Assembly (NCBI RefSeq): GCF_008630535.1
Contig: NZ_VWPH01000004.1
Span: forward strand, 62,001-126,000
Length of the DNA stretch: 64,000 bases
Reading direction: 5' to 3'
Origin: Saccharopolyspora hirsuta
GTDB taxonomy: Bacteria > Actinomycetota > Actinomycetes > Mycobacteriales > Pseudonocardiaceae
Position 1 is the first letter of the stretch. Each line of letters opens with the position of its first letter. The notes below the pieces were generated by a model that had not been told where the DNA came from, did not search any database, and saw only the letters and a list, made by a program, of their open reading frames with translations. The translations under genes were made by a program, and so were the position numbers. Positions 1-12,700 of the stretch are shown here, one piece after another.

Positions 1-1427
<1,427 letters not shown>

Positions 1428-1438
<11 letters not shown>

Positions 1439-4400
1439 CGGGCACGTTCTCCTTCGGGCTGGTGGCTCGGCCGAGTTCGTTGTCGATGAAGTCGAAGAGC
1501 TCGTCGGTGGAGGCCGCCGCCAGCTCGCCGGGCCCGGTCTGCTCCCCGGTCAGCTCGGTGAGCAGCTCCCGCAGCCGTACGGCGATGGCCGCCCGGCCGT
1601 CCGGTTCCAGGTCTGCGCCCGCGAGCCGGGCTTGCCAGTCGTCCAGCCCGCGCCGCAGCCCGGGCAGCGGATCGTCGTCGGGGGCGAGCTGTTCCCGCAG
1701 GTATCCGGCGACCGCGCGCGGCGTGGGGTGGTCGAAGACGGTGGTGGCGGGCAGCCGCACGCCGGTGGCGGCGCCGAGCCGGTTCCGCAGCTCCACGCCG
1801 GTGACCGAGTCGAAGCCGAGGTCCTGGAACGGGTGGTCCGGGTCGACGTCGGCGGGACCGCTGTGGTCCAGCACCGCCGCCGCGTGCTCCCGGACCAGGT
1901 CGAGGACCAGCTCCTCCTGGTCGGCGGCGGACAACCCGGTGAGCCGGTCCGGCAAGCTCGGCACGGGTTCCCGGGCGTGCTGCGGCGTTCGGTCACGGGG
2001 CGCCGAGCCGTCCGCGGGCACCGGTTCTCCTGTGGTGTCCAGCCAGAACCGCCGTCCTTGGAAGGCGTAGGTGGGCAGCGGGACGGCGGTCGCCGGGCCG
2101 AACACCGCTGTCCACTCAGGACTGATCCCGGCGGCGTGCAGCGTGCCGAGTGCGGCGAGCGCGGTGCGCGGTTCGTCCCGGCCAGCGCGCAAGGCCGAGG
2201 TCAGCACGTGGTTCCCGCTGTCGAGGACCTGCTCGGCCTGCGCCATCAGCACGCCGTCCGGCCCCAGCTCCAGCAGCCTGGTGACCCCTTCGGCGTCCAC
2301 GGCGCGCACCGCGTCGGCGAAGCGGACGGTGTCCTGCGCGTGCCGGAGCCAGTAGTCCGGTCCCAGCTGGTCTTCGGGTTCTCCGGTCACGGTGGAGACG
2401 ATGCGCAACCGGGGCTCGGCGTAGGTCAGCCCGTCCAGGACGGTGCGGAACTCGTCGAGCATCGGGGCCATCAACGGCGAGTGGAAGGCGTGGCTGACCC
2501 GCAGCCGCTTCACCCGGCGGCCGGTGAACTGCCCGGCGATGGCGGTCACCCGCTCCTCGTCGCCGGAGAGCACCACCGAGCGCGGTCCGTTGACGGCCGC
2601 GATGCCGACCTCGGGCACCCCGTCGACGGCGGCCCGCAGCTCGTCCTCGGTGGCCTCGATGGCGATCATCGCGCCGTCCTGCGGCAACGCCGCCATCAAC
2701 CGACCACGAGCCACCACCAAACGCGCCGCGTCCCGCAACGACAGCACCCCGGCGACGTGCGCCGCAGCGATCTCCCCCACCGAATGCCCGACCAGCCAAT
2801 CCGGCCGCACACCCCACGACTCGAACAACCGGAACAACGCCGTCTGCAGCACGAACAAACCCGCCTGCGCGAAATCAGTCCGGTCCAGCAGCTCCGGATC
2901 GCCCGCCAGCACCTCGCCGACCGATGCGCCGGTCCACTCCGCCTCCACCGCGGCCAACGCCGCATCCCACGCCTCGGCGAACGCCGGACGTGCCCGGCGC
3001 AGGCCCTGCCCCATGCCAACTCGCTGCCCGCCCTGGCCGGAGAACAGGAAGGCCGTGCCGCCCGGTACCACTGTGGACGGTGCGATGGCGGAAAGGCCGT
3101 GCACCAGCTCGTCGACGTCCTCGCCGACCACGAACGCCCGGCGGTCCAGCGCGGCGCGGGTGGTGGCCAGCGACCACCCGACGTCCACCGGGTGCTGCCG
3201 CACGTGCTCGGTCAGCCGGGCGGCCTGCGCGCGCAATGCTTGGTCGGTGCGGGCCGACAGCACCCACAGCGCCGGTCCAGGCCGTTCGCCGGTGGTCGGC
3301 GCGGGCTGCTCCGGTGCCTGCTCCAGGACGAGGTGGGCGTTGGTGCCGCTGATCCCGAAGGCGGAGACACCGGCCCGGCGCGGGCGCCCCGGGTCCGGCC
3401 ACTCCTGGTTCTCGGTGAGCAGCGCCACCTCACCGGTCCCCCAGTCGACCTGCGCGGTGGGCTCGTCCACGTGCAGGGTCTTGGGCAGCACGCCGTGCCG
3501 GATCGCCTGCACCATCTTGATGACCCCGGCGACCCCGGCCGCCGCCTGCGTGTGGCCGATGTTGGACTTCACCGCGCCCAGCCACAGCGGGCTCGCCCCT
3601 GGGCGCTGCCCGTAGGTGGCCAGCAATGCCTGCGCCTCGATGGGGTCGCCGAGCGTGGTGCCGGTGCCGTGCGCCTCCACCGCGTCCACGTCCTGCGGTC
3701 GCAGACCAGCGGCGGCCAGCGCCTGGCTGATCACCCGCTCCTGCGCAGGGCCGTTCGGCGCGGTCAGGCCGTTGCTGGCGCCGTCCTGGTTGACCGCGCT
3801 GCCCCGGATCACCGCCAGGATCCGGCGTCCGTTGCGCTGCGCGTCCGAAAGCCGTTCCAGCAGCAGGAATCCGACGCCCTCGGCGAATCCGGTCCCGTCG
3901 GCGCTGGCCGCGAAGGCCTTGCACCGACCGTCCGGGGACAGACCCCGCTGCCTGCTGAATCCGGTGAACAGACCGGGGGTGCCCATCACGGTGGCACCAC
4001 CGGCGAGCGCGAGATCGCACTCCCCGCCGCGCAGGGCGCGCATCGCCACGTGCGTGGCGACCAGCGACGACGAGCAGGCGGTGTCCAGCGTCATGGCCGG
4101 GCCCGCCAGGCCGAGCGCGTAGGCGATGCGGCCGGAGGCGATGCTGGCCGCGCCGCCGGTGAGGAAGTGCGTCTCGTGCTGCTCGCCGATCTCGTCCGAC
4201 CGGGGGCCGTACTCCTGGCGGATCAGACCGACGTACACCCCGGTGCGGCTGCCCCGCAGACCGGACGGGTCGATGCCACCGGCTTCCAGCACCTCCCAGG
4301 CCGACTCCAGGAGGACCCGCTGCTGCGGGTCCATGATCGCCGCCTCCCGCGGGCTGATGCCGAAGAAGTCGCTGTCGAAGTCGGCGGCGTCGGCCAGGAA

Positions 4401-7400
4401 CCCGCCGGTGCGGGCGCAGCTGCTGCGCGGGCGCTCCCCGGTGGGGTCGTACAGCCCGTCGACGTCCCAGCCGCGGTCGGTGGGGAACTCCCCGATGGCG
4501 TCCACCCCGTCGACCACCAGCCGCCACAGGTCGTCGGGGTTGCGCACCCCGCCGGGGTAGCGGCAGGCCATGCCCACGATCGCGATCGGCTCGTCCGCGG
4601 CGGCCGCCACCGGCGCGGCGACCTCGGTGGTGGCCCGCTCCCCGAGGAGCGCGGTGCGCAGGTGGTCGGCCAGCGCGGCCGGTGTCGGGTAGTCGAAGGC
4701 GAGCGTGGCCCGCAGGCGCAGACCGGTGGCCGAGCCAAGGCGGTTGCGCAGTTCGACGGCCGTCAGCGAGTCGAAGCCCAGCTCCCCGAAGGCCTGGTCG
4801 GCGCGGATGCCGGAGGGATCGGCGTGGCCGAGGACCGTGCCGATGTGCTCGGTGACCAGCTGGAGCAGCTGGGCGCGCTGGTCCGGTTCGGGCAGCCGGG
4901 AGATCCGGGCGGCCAGGGCGCTGCCACCGGCCCGCCGCCCCGCTGCGGTCCGGCGGACCGCGCCGCGCACCAGGCCGCGCAGCGGTGCGGGCACCTCCGG
5001 CGCGGTGCGCAGGGCGGCGACGTCGACCGGGACGGCCACCAGCGCGGGGGCGTCCATCCGGAGCGCGGCGTCCTGCACGGCCATGCCGTGCGCTGCCGTG
5101 ACGGGCCGCAGGCCGTCCCGGGCCATCCGCGCGTGGTCGGCCGCCGACAGGGACTCGATCATCCCCTCGGTGACCTCCCACAGCCCCCACGCCAGGGACA
5201 GCGCGGGCAGTCCCAGCCCGGCGCGGTGCGCGGCGAGGCCGTCCAGGAAGGCGTTCGCCGCGGCGTAGTTGGCCATGCCGGGACCGCCCAGCACACCGGC
5301 CGTCGAGGAGTACAGGACGAAGGCCGCCAGGTCGTGCTCGGCGGTCAGCTCGTGCAGGTGCCACGCGGCGTCCGCCTTGGACCGCAGGACCGCGGTCAGC
5401 TGTTCCTCGGTCATCGCGGTGACCAGCGCGTTGTCCCCCACGCCCGCGGAGTGCACGACCGCGGTGAGCGGGTGCTCGGCCGGGACTGCGGCCAGCAGCT
5501 CCGCCAGGGCCTGCCGGTCGGCGACGTCGCAGGCGGCCACGGTGACCTCGGCGCCGAGCTCGGACAGCTCCGCCACCAGCTCGGCCGCGCCGGGCGCCGC
5601 GGCGCCGCGGCGACTGGTCAGCAGCAGGTGCTTGGCACCGTGCTCGGTCACCAGGTGGCGGGCGACGATCGTGCCCAGCGCTCCGGTTCCGCCGGTCACC
5701 AGCACCGTGCCCTCCGGGTCGATGCTGCGCGGCTGCTCCAGCTCGGAGTCCTGCGCGGCGAGGCGGGGGACGAACAGGGCGTCGCCCCGCACGGCGATCT
5801 GCGGCTCGTCCCCCGCCAGCGCGGTGGCCACCGCTCCGGTGAGGTCCACCTCGGCGTCCGGCGCGGTGTCCACCAGGACGAGCCGGTCGGGGTGCTCGGT
5901 GCGGGCAGTGCGCACCAGTCCCGCCACCGCCGCTGCGGCCGGGTTGACGATCTCCCCCGGGTGCACGGCCAGCGCACCGCTGGTGCGCACCACGACGAGT
6001 TCCTCCCCGGCGAGCAGTTCCTGCAGCGCGCGCAGGGTCTCGCGGGTGGCGGCGTGCGCGGCGGCGAGCGGATCGCCCGCGGTGTCGGGGGTGAGCACGG
6101 TGTACTCGCCCGGTGGTTCGGTGCTCGGGGTGACCGGCGCGAACGTCAGCTGGAACAGCGACGAGCGGGCGGACGGGCCGCTGGGCTCGGTCAGCTGGTC
6201 CGGCATCACCGGCCGCGTGGTCAGTTCGTCCACTGTGCACACCGGGGTGCCCGCCGGGTCCGCGGCGTGCAGCCGCACGCTGTTCGGGCCCAGCGGGGTC
6301 AGCCGGATCCGCAGCGCGGTGGCGCCGGTGGCGTGCAGCTGGACGCCCGACCAGGCGAAGGCGAGCGCGGCCCGCCCGGCCCCGAGGTGGTGGTGGGCGT
6401 ACAGGTGCAGCGCGGCGTCCAGCAGCGCGGGGTGGATGCCGAAACCCGGGGTCGGTTCGGCGGGCAGCTCCAGCTCGGCGTACAGCTCGCCCCCTCGCCG
6501 CCAGGCGGCGACCAGGCCCTGGAACAGCGGCCCGTAGTCCAGGCCGTGCTCGGCCAGCTCCGGGTAGACCTCGCTGACGTCGATCTGCTCCGCGTCCTCC
6601 GGGGGCCACGCCGCGTCCTCGACGTCCGGTAGCTCGGCGCCGGAGGTGAGCACCGCGCTGGCGTGCCGCGTCCAGGGGGCGTCGGGGACGTCCGGTCTGG
6701 AGTGGACGGTCAGCGTGCAGCTGTCCTCGCCCGGCGTCGCCACGAGCTGCAGCTGGATGGCCCCGTCCGCGGGCAGCACCACCGGGGCGTGCGTGATCAG
6801 CTCCTCCACTGTAGACGTGCCGAGCTGGTCGCCGACGTGGAAGGCGAGGTCGATCAGGGCCGATCCGGGCAGGATCGCGGTGCCCAGCACGGTGTGGTCG
6901 GCCAGCCAGGGCTGCGTCGCCAGGCTGATCCGGCCGGTGAACACCACCTCGTCGCCCTCGGCGGGCCGCAGCGCACCGCCCAGCAGCGGGTGGTCGCTGG
7001 GGGCCAGCCCCAGCCCGGCCGGGTCGGTGGAGCCGGTGCCGGTCAGCCAGTGGTGCTGGCGCTGGAAGGCGTAGGTGGGCAGCTCCACGGGCACCGCCGG
7101 GCCCAGCAGCGCCGACCAGTCCGGGGTGACCCCGTGGGCGTGCGCCTGACCGACGGCGCTGAGCCACTGCCGCTGGTCGCCCTGGTCGCGCCGCAGGGTG
7201 CCGAGCACCGCCACCGGCGCGTCCGCCAGCGTGTCCTCGATGCTGGACACCAGCACCGGATGCGCGCTGACCTCGATGAACACCGCGGGCCCGAAGTCCC
7301 CGGCGACGGCCCGGGTGGTGTCGGCGAACAGCACCGGCTGCCGCAGGTTCCGGTACCAGTAGTCGGCGGTCATGGCGGTCGTGTCGGCCAGCGAACCGGT

Positions 7401-9740
7401 CACCGTCGAGTACAGCGGCACCTCACCAGCGCCGGGGGCGAGGTCGGCGAGCTGCTCGCGCAGCCGGTCCCGGACGGACTCCACGTGAGCGCTGTGCGAG
7501 GCGTAGTCCACCGGCAGCAACCGGTGCCGGATGTCGCGCTCGGCGCACCGCGCGGCGAGCGCGGCGAGGTCCTCGGGTTCCCCGGCCAGCACGACCGATG
7601 CCGGGCCGTTGATCACGGCGATGTCGGCCAGCCCCGCCGCCAGCTCGGTGGCCTCCGCCGGGGAGACGGCCAGCGACAGCATGCCGCCCTTGCCGCTGAG
7701 CTCCTCCGCGATGGCCCGGCTGCGCAGGGCGACCACGCGGGCACCGTCGTCGAGGGACAGCGCACCCGCCACGACCGCCGCCGCGATCTCCCCCTGCGAG
7801 TGCCCGACCACCGCGGACGGCGCGACTCCCGCCGACCGCCACAGCGCGGCGAGGCCGACCATCACGGCGAAGGACACCGGCTGCACCACGTCCACCCGCT
7901 CCAGATCCGGCGCACCCGGAGCCGAACGCAGCACGTCCAGCACCGACCAGTCCACAAAGGACGACAGCGCGGCATCGCAGGCCACCAGCGCATCCCGGAA
8001 CACCGGCGCCGACTCCAGCAGCTCCGCCGCCATCCCCGCCCACTGCGCACCCTGACCGGGGAACACGAACACCACGTCCGGGTCGGTTCCGACGGTCCGC
8101 GCGGTGTCCTCGGTTGTCACCGCGCGCAGCTTGTCCACCAGCTCGCCGGTGTCGCGGCCGAGCACGACCGCCCGCACGCCGAGCTGGGCCCGGGTCGTGG
8201 CCAGCGAGAAGCCGACATCGGCCGGGTGCTGGTCGGGGTGCTCCGCCGCGTGCTCGGCGAGCTTCGCCGCTTGGGCCAGCACCGCGTCCTCGGTCCGGCC
8301 GGAGATCACCCACGGCACGAGTTCCGGCAGGTCCCGGGGCTCGGCCGGGTCCGGCTCCGGGGCCTGCTCGACGACGAGGTGCGCGTTGGTGCCGCTGATC
8401 CCGAACGACGACACGCCCGCCCGCCGGGGCCGCTCCAGCTCCGGCCACGGACGGGACTCGGTCAGCAGCCGCACGCCGCCCGCGGACCAGTCCACCTCCG
8501 GCGTCGGTTCGTCGACGTGCAGGGTCTTGGGCAGCACGCCGTGCCGGATCGCCTGCACCACCTTGATCACCCCGGCGACCCCGGCCGCCGCCTGGGTGTG
8601 CCCCAGGTTGGACTTCACCGATCCCAGCCACAGCGGGCGGTCCGCGGGCCGGACGCGGCCGTAGGTGGCCAGCAGCGCCCGCGCTTCGATCGGGTCGCCG
8701 AGCGGGGTGCCGGTGCCGTGCGCCTCCACCAGGTCCACATCGGACGTCGAGAGTCCGGCGGCGGACAGCGCCTGCAGGATCACCCGCTCCTGCGACGGAC
8801 CGTTGGGGGCGGTGAGCCCGTTGCTCGCGCCGTCCTGGTTGACCGCGCTGCCCCGGATCACGCCCAGGATCCGCTTGCCGGAGCGCTGCGCGTCGGACAA
8901 CCGCTGCAGCGCGACCAGCCCGACGCCCTCCGACCAGCTGGTTCCGTCGGCGCCAGCGGCGAACGCCTTGCAGCGGCCGTCCGGAGCGAGCCCGCGCTGC
9001 CTGCTGAACTCCAGGAACACCGTGGGAGTGGCCATCACCGTGACGCCTCCGGCCAGCGCGAGGTCGCACTCCCCCGCGCGCAGGGCCTGCGCCGCCAGGT
9101 GGATGGTCACCAGCGAGGAGGAGCAGGCCGTGTCCACGGTGACGGCAGGTCCCTCCAGACCCAGGGTGTAGGCGACGCGACCGGAGACCACGCTCCCGGC
9201 CGTCCCGGCGGCCAGCAGGCCTTCCGCCTCCGGCGGCGCCTGACCCGCTGGCGGCGCGTAGTCCTGGTACATGGCACCGGCGAACACCCCGGTGCGGCTG
9301 CCGCGCAGGCTGCTGGGGTCGATCCCGGAGTGCTCCAGCGCTTCCCAGGAGACCTCCAGCAGCAGGCGGTGCTGCGGGTCGATCGCGGTGGCCTCGCGCG
9401 GGGAGATGCCGAAGAACTCCGCGTCGAACTCGCCCGCCCGGTAGAGGAATCCGCCGTTGCGGGTGTAGGTGCTGCCGCTGCGCTCCGGGTCCGGGTGGTG
9501 GATGAGCTCGGTGTTCCAGCCCCGGTCGGTGGGGAACTCGCCGATGCCGTCCCCGCCGGTGCGCACCAGCTCCCACAGCTCGTCCGGCGAGCTCACCCCG
9601 CCCGGGTACCGGCAGGCCGCGCCGACGATCGCGATCGGCTCCCGGACCTGGTCCTCCAGCTCGCGCAACCTGGTGCGGGCCTGCCGGGTGTCGGCGATCG
9701 CCTTCTTCAGGTACTCGCGGAGCTTCGCCTCGTTGGACAT
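1428..9740 (-). CDS. Type I modular PKS, modules 4 and 5
   Basis: 2770 residues. Order: docking helix (1-33); KS (34-460, active Cys about 207); AT with GHSQGE and YASH (about 747, methylmalonyl type); DH (H-x3-G-x4-P about 950, H-P-A-L-L-D later); KR (GGTGALG about 1350, catalytic S, Y and N present); ACP (GFDSL about 1657); then KS (from about 1712), AT with GHSVGE and HAFH (about 2417, malonyl type) and ACP (GFDSV about 2643); C-terminal docking tail. Module 4 adds methylmalonate and should give an alpha-methyl enoyl chain. Module 5 adds malonate and leaves a ketone because it has no KR, DH or ER. The module 4 KR has G-D-N where B-type KRs have L-D-D and lacks the A-type Trp, so its stereochemistry is hard to call. 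Start ATG 9740 follows a GGAAAGGA site, 4 bp after the upstream gene. Confidence 0.95.
2662..2885. repeat. Near-identical 224-bp segment, copy in module 5 AT
   Basis: This stretch of the malonyl AT (around GHSVGE) matches 12887-13110 in the module 3 AT with only about six base differences counted by eye. Codon choice inside it (many CAA, AAC and CGA/CCA-type codons) differs from the flanks. This suggests gene conversion or recent module duplication. Confidence 0.85.
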
Positions 9741-9744
9741 CCGC

Positions 9745-12700
9745 TCAGTCCTTTCCGGTCGCGTCGACGAGGCGGAAGAGCTCCGCATCGCTCGCACCGT
9801 CCAAATCGGGTTCGGCAGCGCCGCCGACGTCCCGGCACCGCTGCAGGAGCTGGGCCAGCCGATCGGCGACCTGCCCCCGGGCGTCCTGCGCCACCTCCGC
9901 CAGCAGCGCGTCCACCTCGTCGATCTTCAGCCGGACCACGTCGGCGGGCTCCGGGGCGAGCTGCGCCCGCAGGTGCTTGACCAGCGCGGCGGGTGTGGGG
10001 TGGTCGAACACCAGGCTCGCGGGCAGCCGCAGCCCGGTCCCGGCCGCGAGCTGGTTGCGCAGCTCCACGGCGGTCAGCGAATCGAAGCCCAGGTCCGCGA
10101 AGGCCTGGTCCGGCCCGATCCCGGCGGGGTCGCGGTGGCCGAGCACCCGGGAGATCTCGGCGCGCACCACCTCCAGCAGCAGCTGGTTCTGCTCCCGCTC
10201 GCCCAGCTGCGGCAGCCGCTCGGCCAGCCCGAGCGCCGGTCCCGCGGCGCGGCGCGGGGCTGCGGGCACCAGCCCTCGGAGCACGGCGGGCACCTCCGCG
10301 GAGCGCAGCGCGGTCCGGTCGATCGGGGCAACCACGACCACCGGGCGCGGGGTGGCCAGCGCGAGGTCGAACAGCGCGGTGCCGTCCCGCTCGGTGATCG
10401 GCAGCAGCCCGCCCCGCCGCATCCGGACCTGGTCGGTGTCCGACAGGCGATCGGCCATGCCGCCGCCCGACCACGGACCCCAGACCAGCGAGCGGGCGGG
10501 CAGCCCGCGGCTCGCGCGGTGGGTGGCCAGCGCGTCCAGCGCAGCGTTCGCCGCGGCGTAGTTGGCCTGGCCCGGGCCGCCCAGCACCCCGGCCGCGGAG
10601 GAGAACAGCACGAACTCCGCCACCGGCCCGGCCAGCTCGTGCAGGTGCCAGGCACCGTCCACCTTGGACCGCAGGACGGTCTCGAACTGCTCCTCGGCGA
10701 GACCGGTCAGCATTCCGTCGTCCAACGTCCCGGCCGCGTGCACCACGGCCGTGACCGGGTGCTCGGCCAGCAGATCGGCCACCGCGGCGCGGTCGGACAC
10801 GTCGCAGGCCACCGAGGTGACCTCGGCACCGCGGGCGGACAGTTCGCCGACCAGCTCGTCGGGAGCACCTCGCCTGCTCACCAGCACGAGTCGCCGCACC
10901 TCGTGGTCGAGCACCAGGTGTCGCGCGATCGCCGAACCGAGCGCACCGGACGCACCGGTGATCAGCACTCGCTGATCCGTCCACAGCGGACCACTCAGCT
11001 CCGGGTCCACCGCGGCCAGCCGCGGCACGCTCGCCCGACCGGCGCGCACCGCGATCTGCGGTTCCCCGGCCGCCGCCAGCCCGGCCAGGTCGACCTCGGC
11101 ACCGGGCTCGGCGTCGACCAGCACGATCCGGCCCGGGTGCTCGGCCTGGGCGGAGCGCACCATCCCCCAGACCGCCGCCCCGGCCATCGTCGGCACCTCC
11201 TGCTCGTCCACCGCGACCGCTGCGCTGGTGCGCACCACGACGGGCTCGTCGGACTCGGCGAGCGCGGTCCGCAGTCCACTCAGGACTTCCCGCAGGGCTT
11301 CCCGGACGGCGACGAGCGGGTCAGCGGCCGGTTCGGGCTGCTCGACCACCCGCACACCCGCCCCCGAGGCCTCCGGTGTCGCCAGGGGGTGCCAGGTGAG
11401 CTCGTGCACGGCGCCGGTGATCGGGGCCCGGGTGCTGAACTGCTCCGGGCTGATCGGGCGCGTGGTCAACCGCTCCGCGGTCAGCACGGGCTGCCCGGCC
11501 GGATCGACGGCGTGCAGGGCCAGCGAGTCCTCGTCCGACCTGGTCAGCCGCACGCGCAGCAGCTGGGCACCGGTCGCGTGCAGCTGGACGCCGCTCCAGG
11601 TGAACGGCAGGCGCGGCTGGGAATCGGCGTGCGCCGCGGGGTGCAGCGCCATGTCCAGCAGGACCGGGTGCACGCCGTACCCGTCCTCCTCCACGGCCAC
11701 TTCGACGTAGAGGTCCGCCCCGTGCCGCCAGGCGGCCCGCAGGCCCTGGAAGGTCGGCCCGTAGTCCAGGCCCCGGTCGGCCAGGTCGTCGTGCAGGGTG
11801 GTCAGGTCGATCGGGACCGCCTCGGCGGGCGGCCACTCCTCGATGGGCTCCGGGGCGGGGACGGGGGTGCTGGTCAGGGTGGCGGTGGCGTGCGCGGTCC
11901 AGGCCCCGTCCGCCCTGGAGTGCACCCGGACCCGGGTGCTGCCGTCCACTTCGGAGACCGCCAGCTGGATCTGGCGCGGGCCGTCCAGCTCCAGCGGGGC
12001 TTCCAGGACCAGCTCGGCCACCGATGCCATACCGACCTGGGCCGCGGCGTGCAGGACCAGCTCCACCAGCGCGGTGCCGGGCACCACGGCCCGACCGAGG
12101 ATGCGGTGCTCGGCGAGCCAGGCCGGTGCCTCCGGGGTCAGCCGCCCGGTGAGCACCAGCGCGCCGTCCTCGGCCAGCGGAACGGCCGCGCCCAGCAGCG
12201 GGTGGTCGGCGGGTTGCTGGCCGACGGCCGCCGGAACGCCGGTCGCCGGTGCGCTGTCCAGCCAGTAGCGCTCGTGCTCGAAGGGGTAGGTCGGCAGCTC
12301 CACGGTCCGGGCTCCGGCGAGCACCGAGGCCCAGTCCGGCTCGTGCCCGGCGGTGCGCAGCGCCCCGAGGGCGGCCATCGCGGTGCGCTCCTCGTCCTGG
12401 TCGGCCCGCAGGGCGTGCGCCACCACCCGGTCGTCGAGCGCTCGCTGGGCCTGCGCGGCCAGCACGCCGTCCGGGCCCAGTTCCAGGTAGGCGGTCACCG
12501 ACTGCTCGTCGACCGCGGTCAGCGCGTCGTGGAAGCGGACCGGGGCGACGACGTGCCGCAGCCAGTACTCCGGGCCGGACATCTCGTGCTCGACCGGGCG
12601 GCCGGTGACCGCGGAGGCGATCGCGATGGCCGGTTCGCCGAAGCTCAGCTCCCCGAGGACCTCGCGGAACTCCGGCAGCACCGGCTCCATCAGCGGCGAG

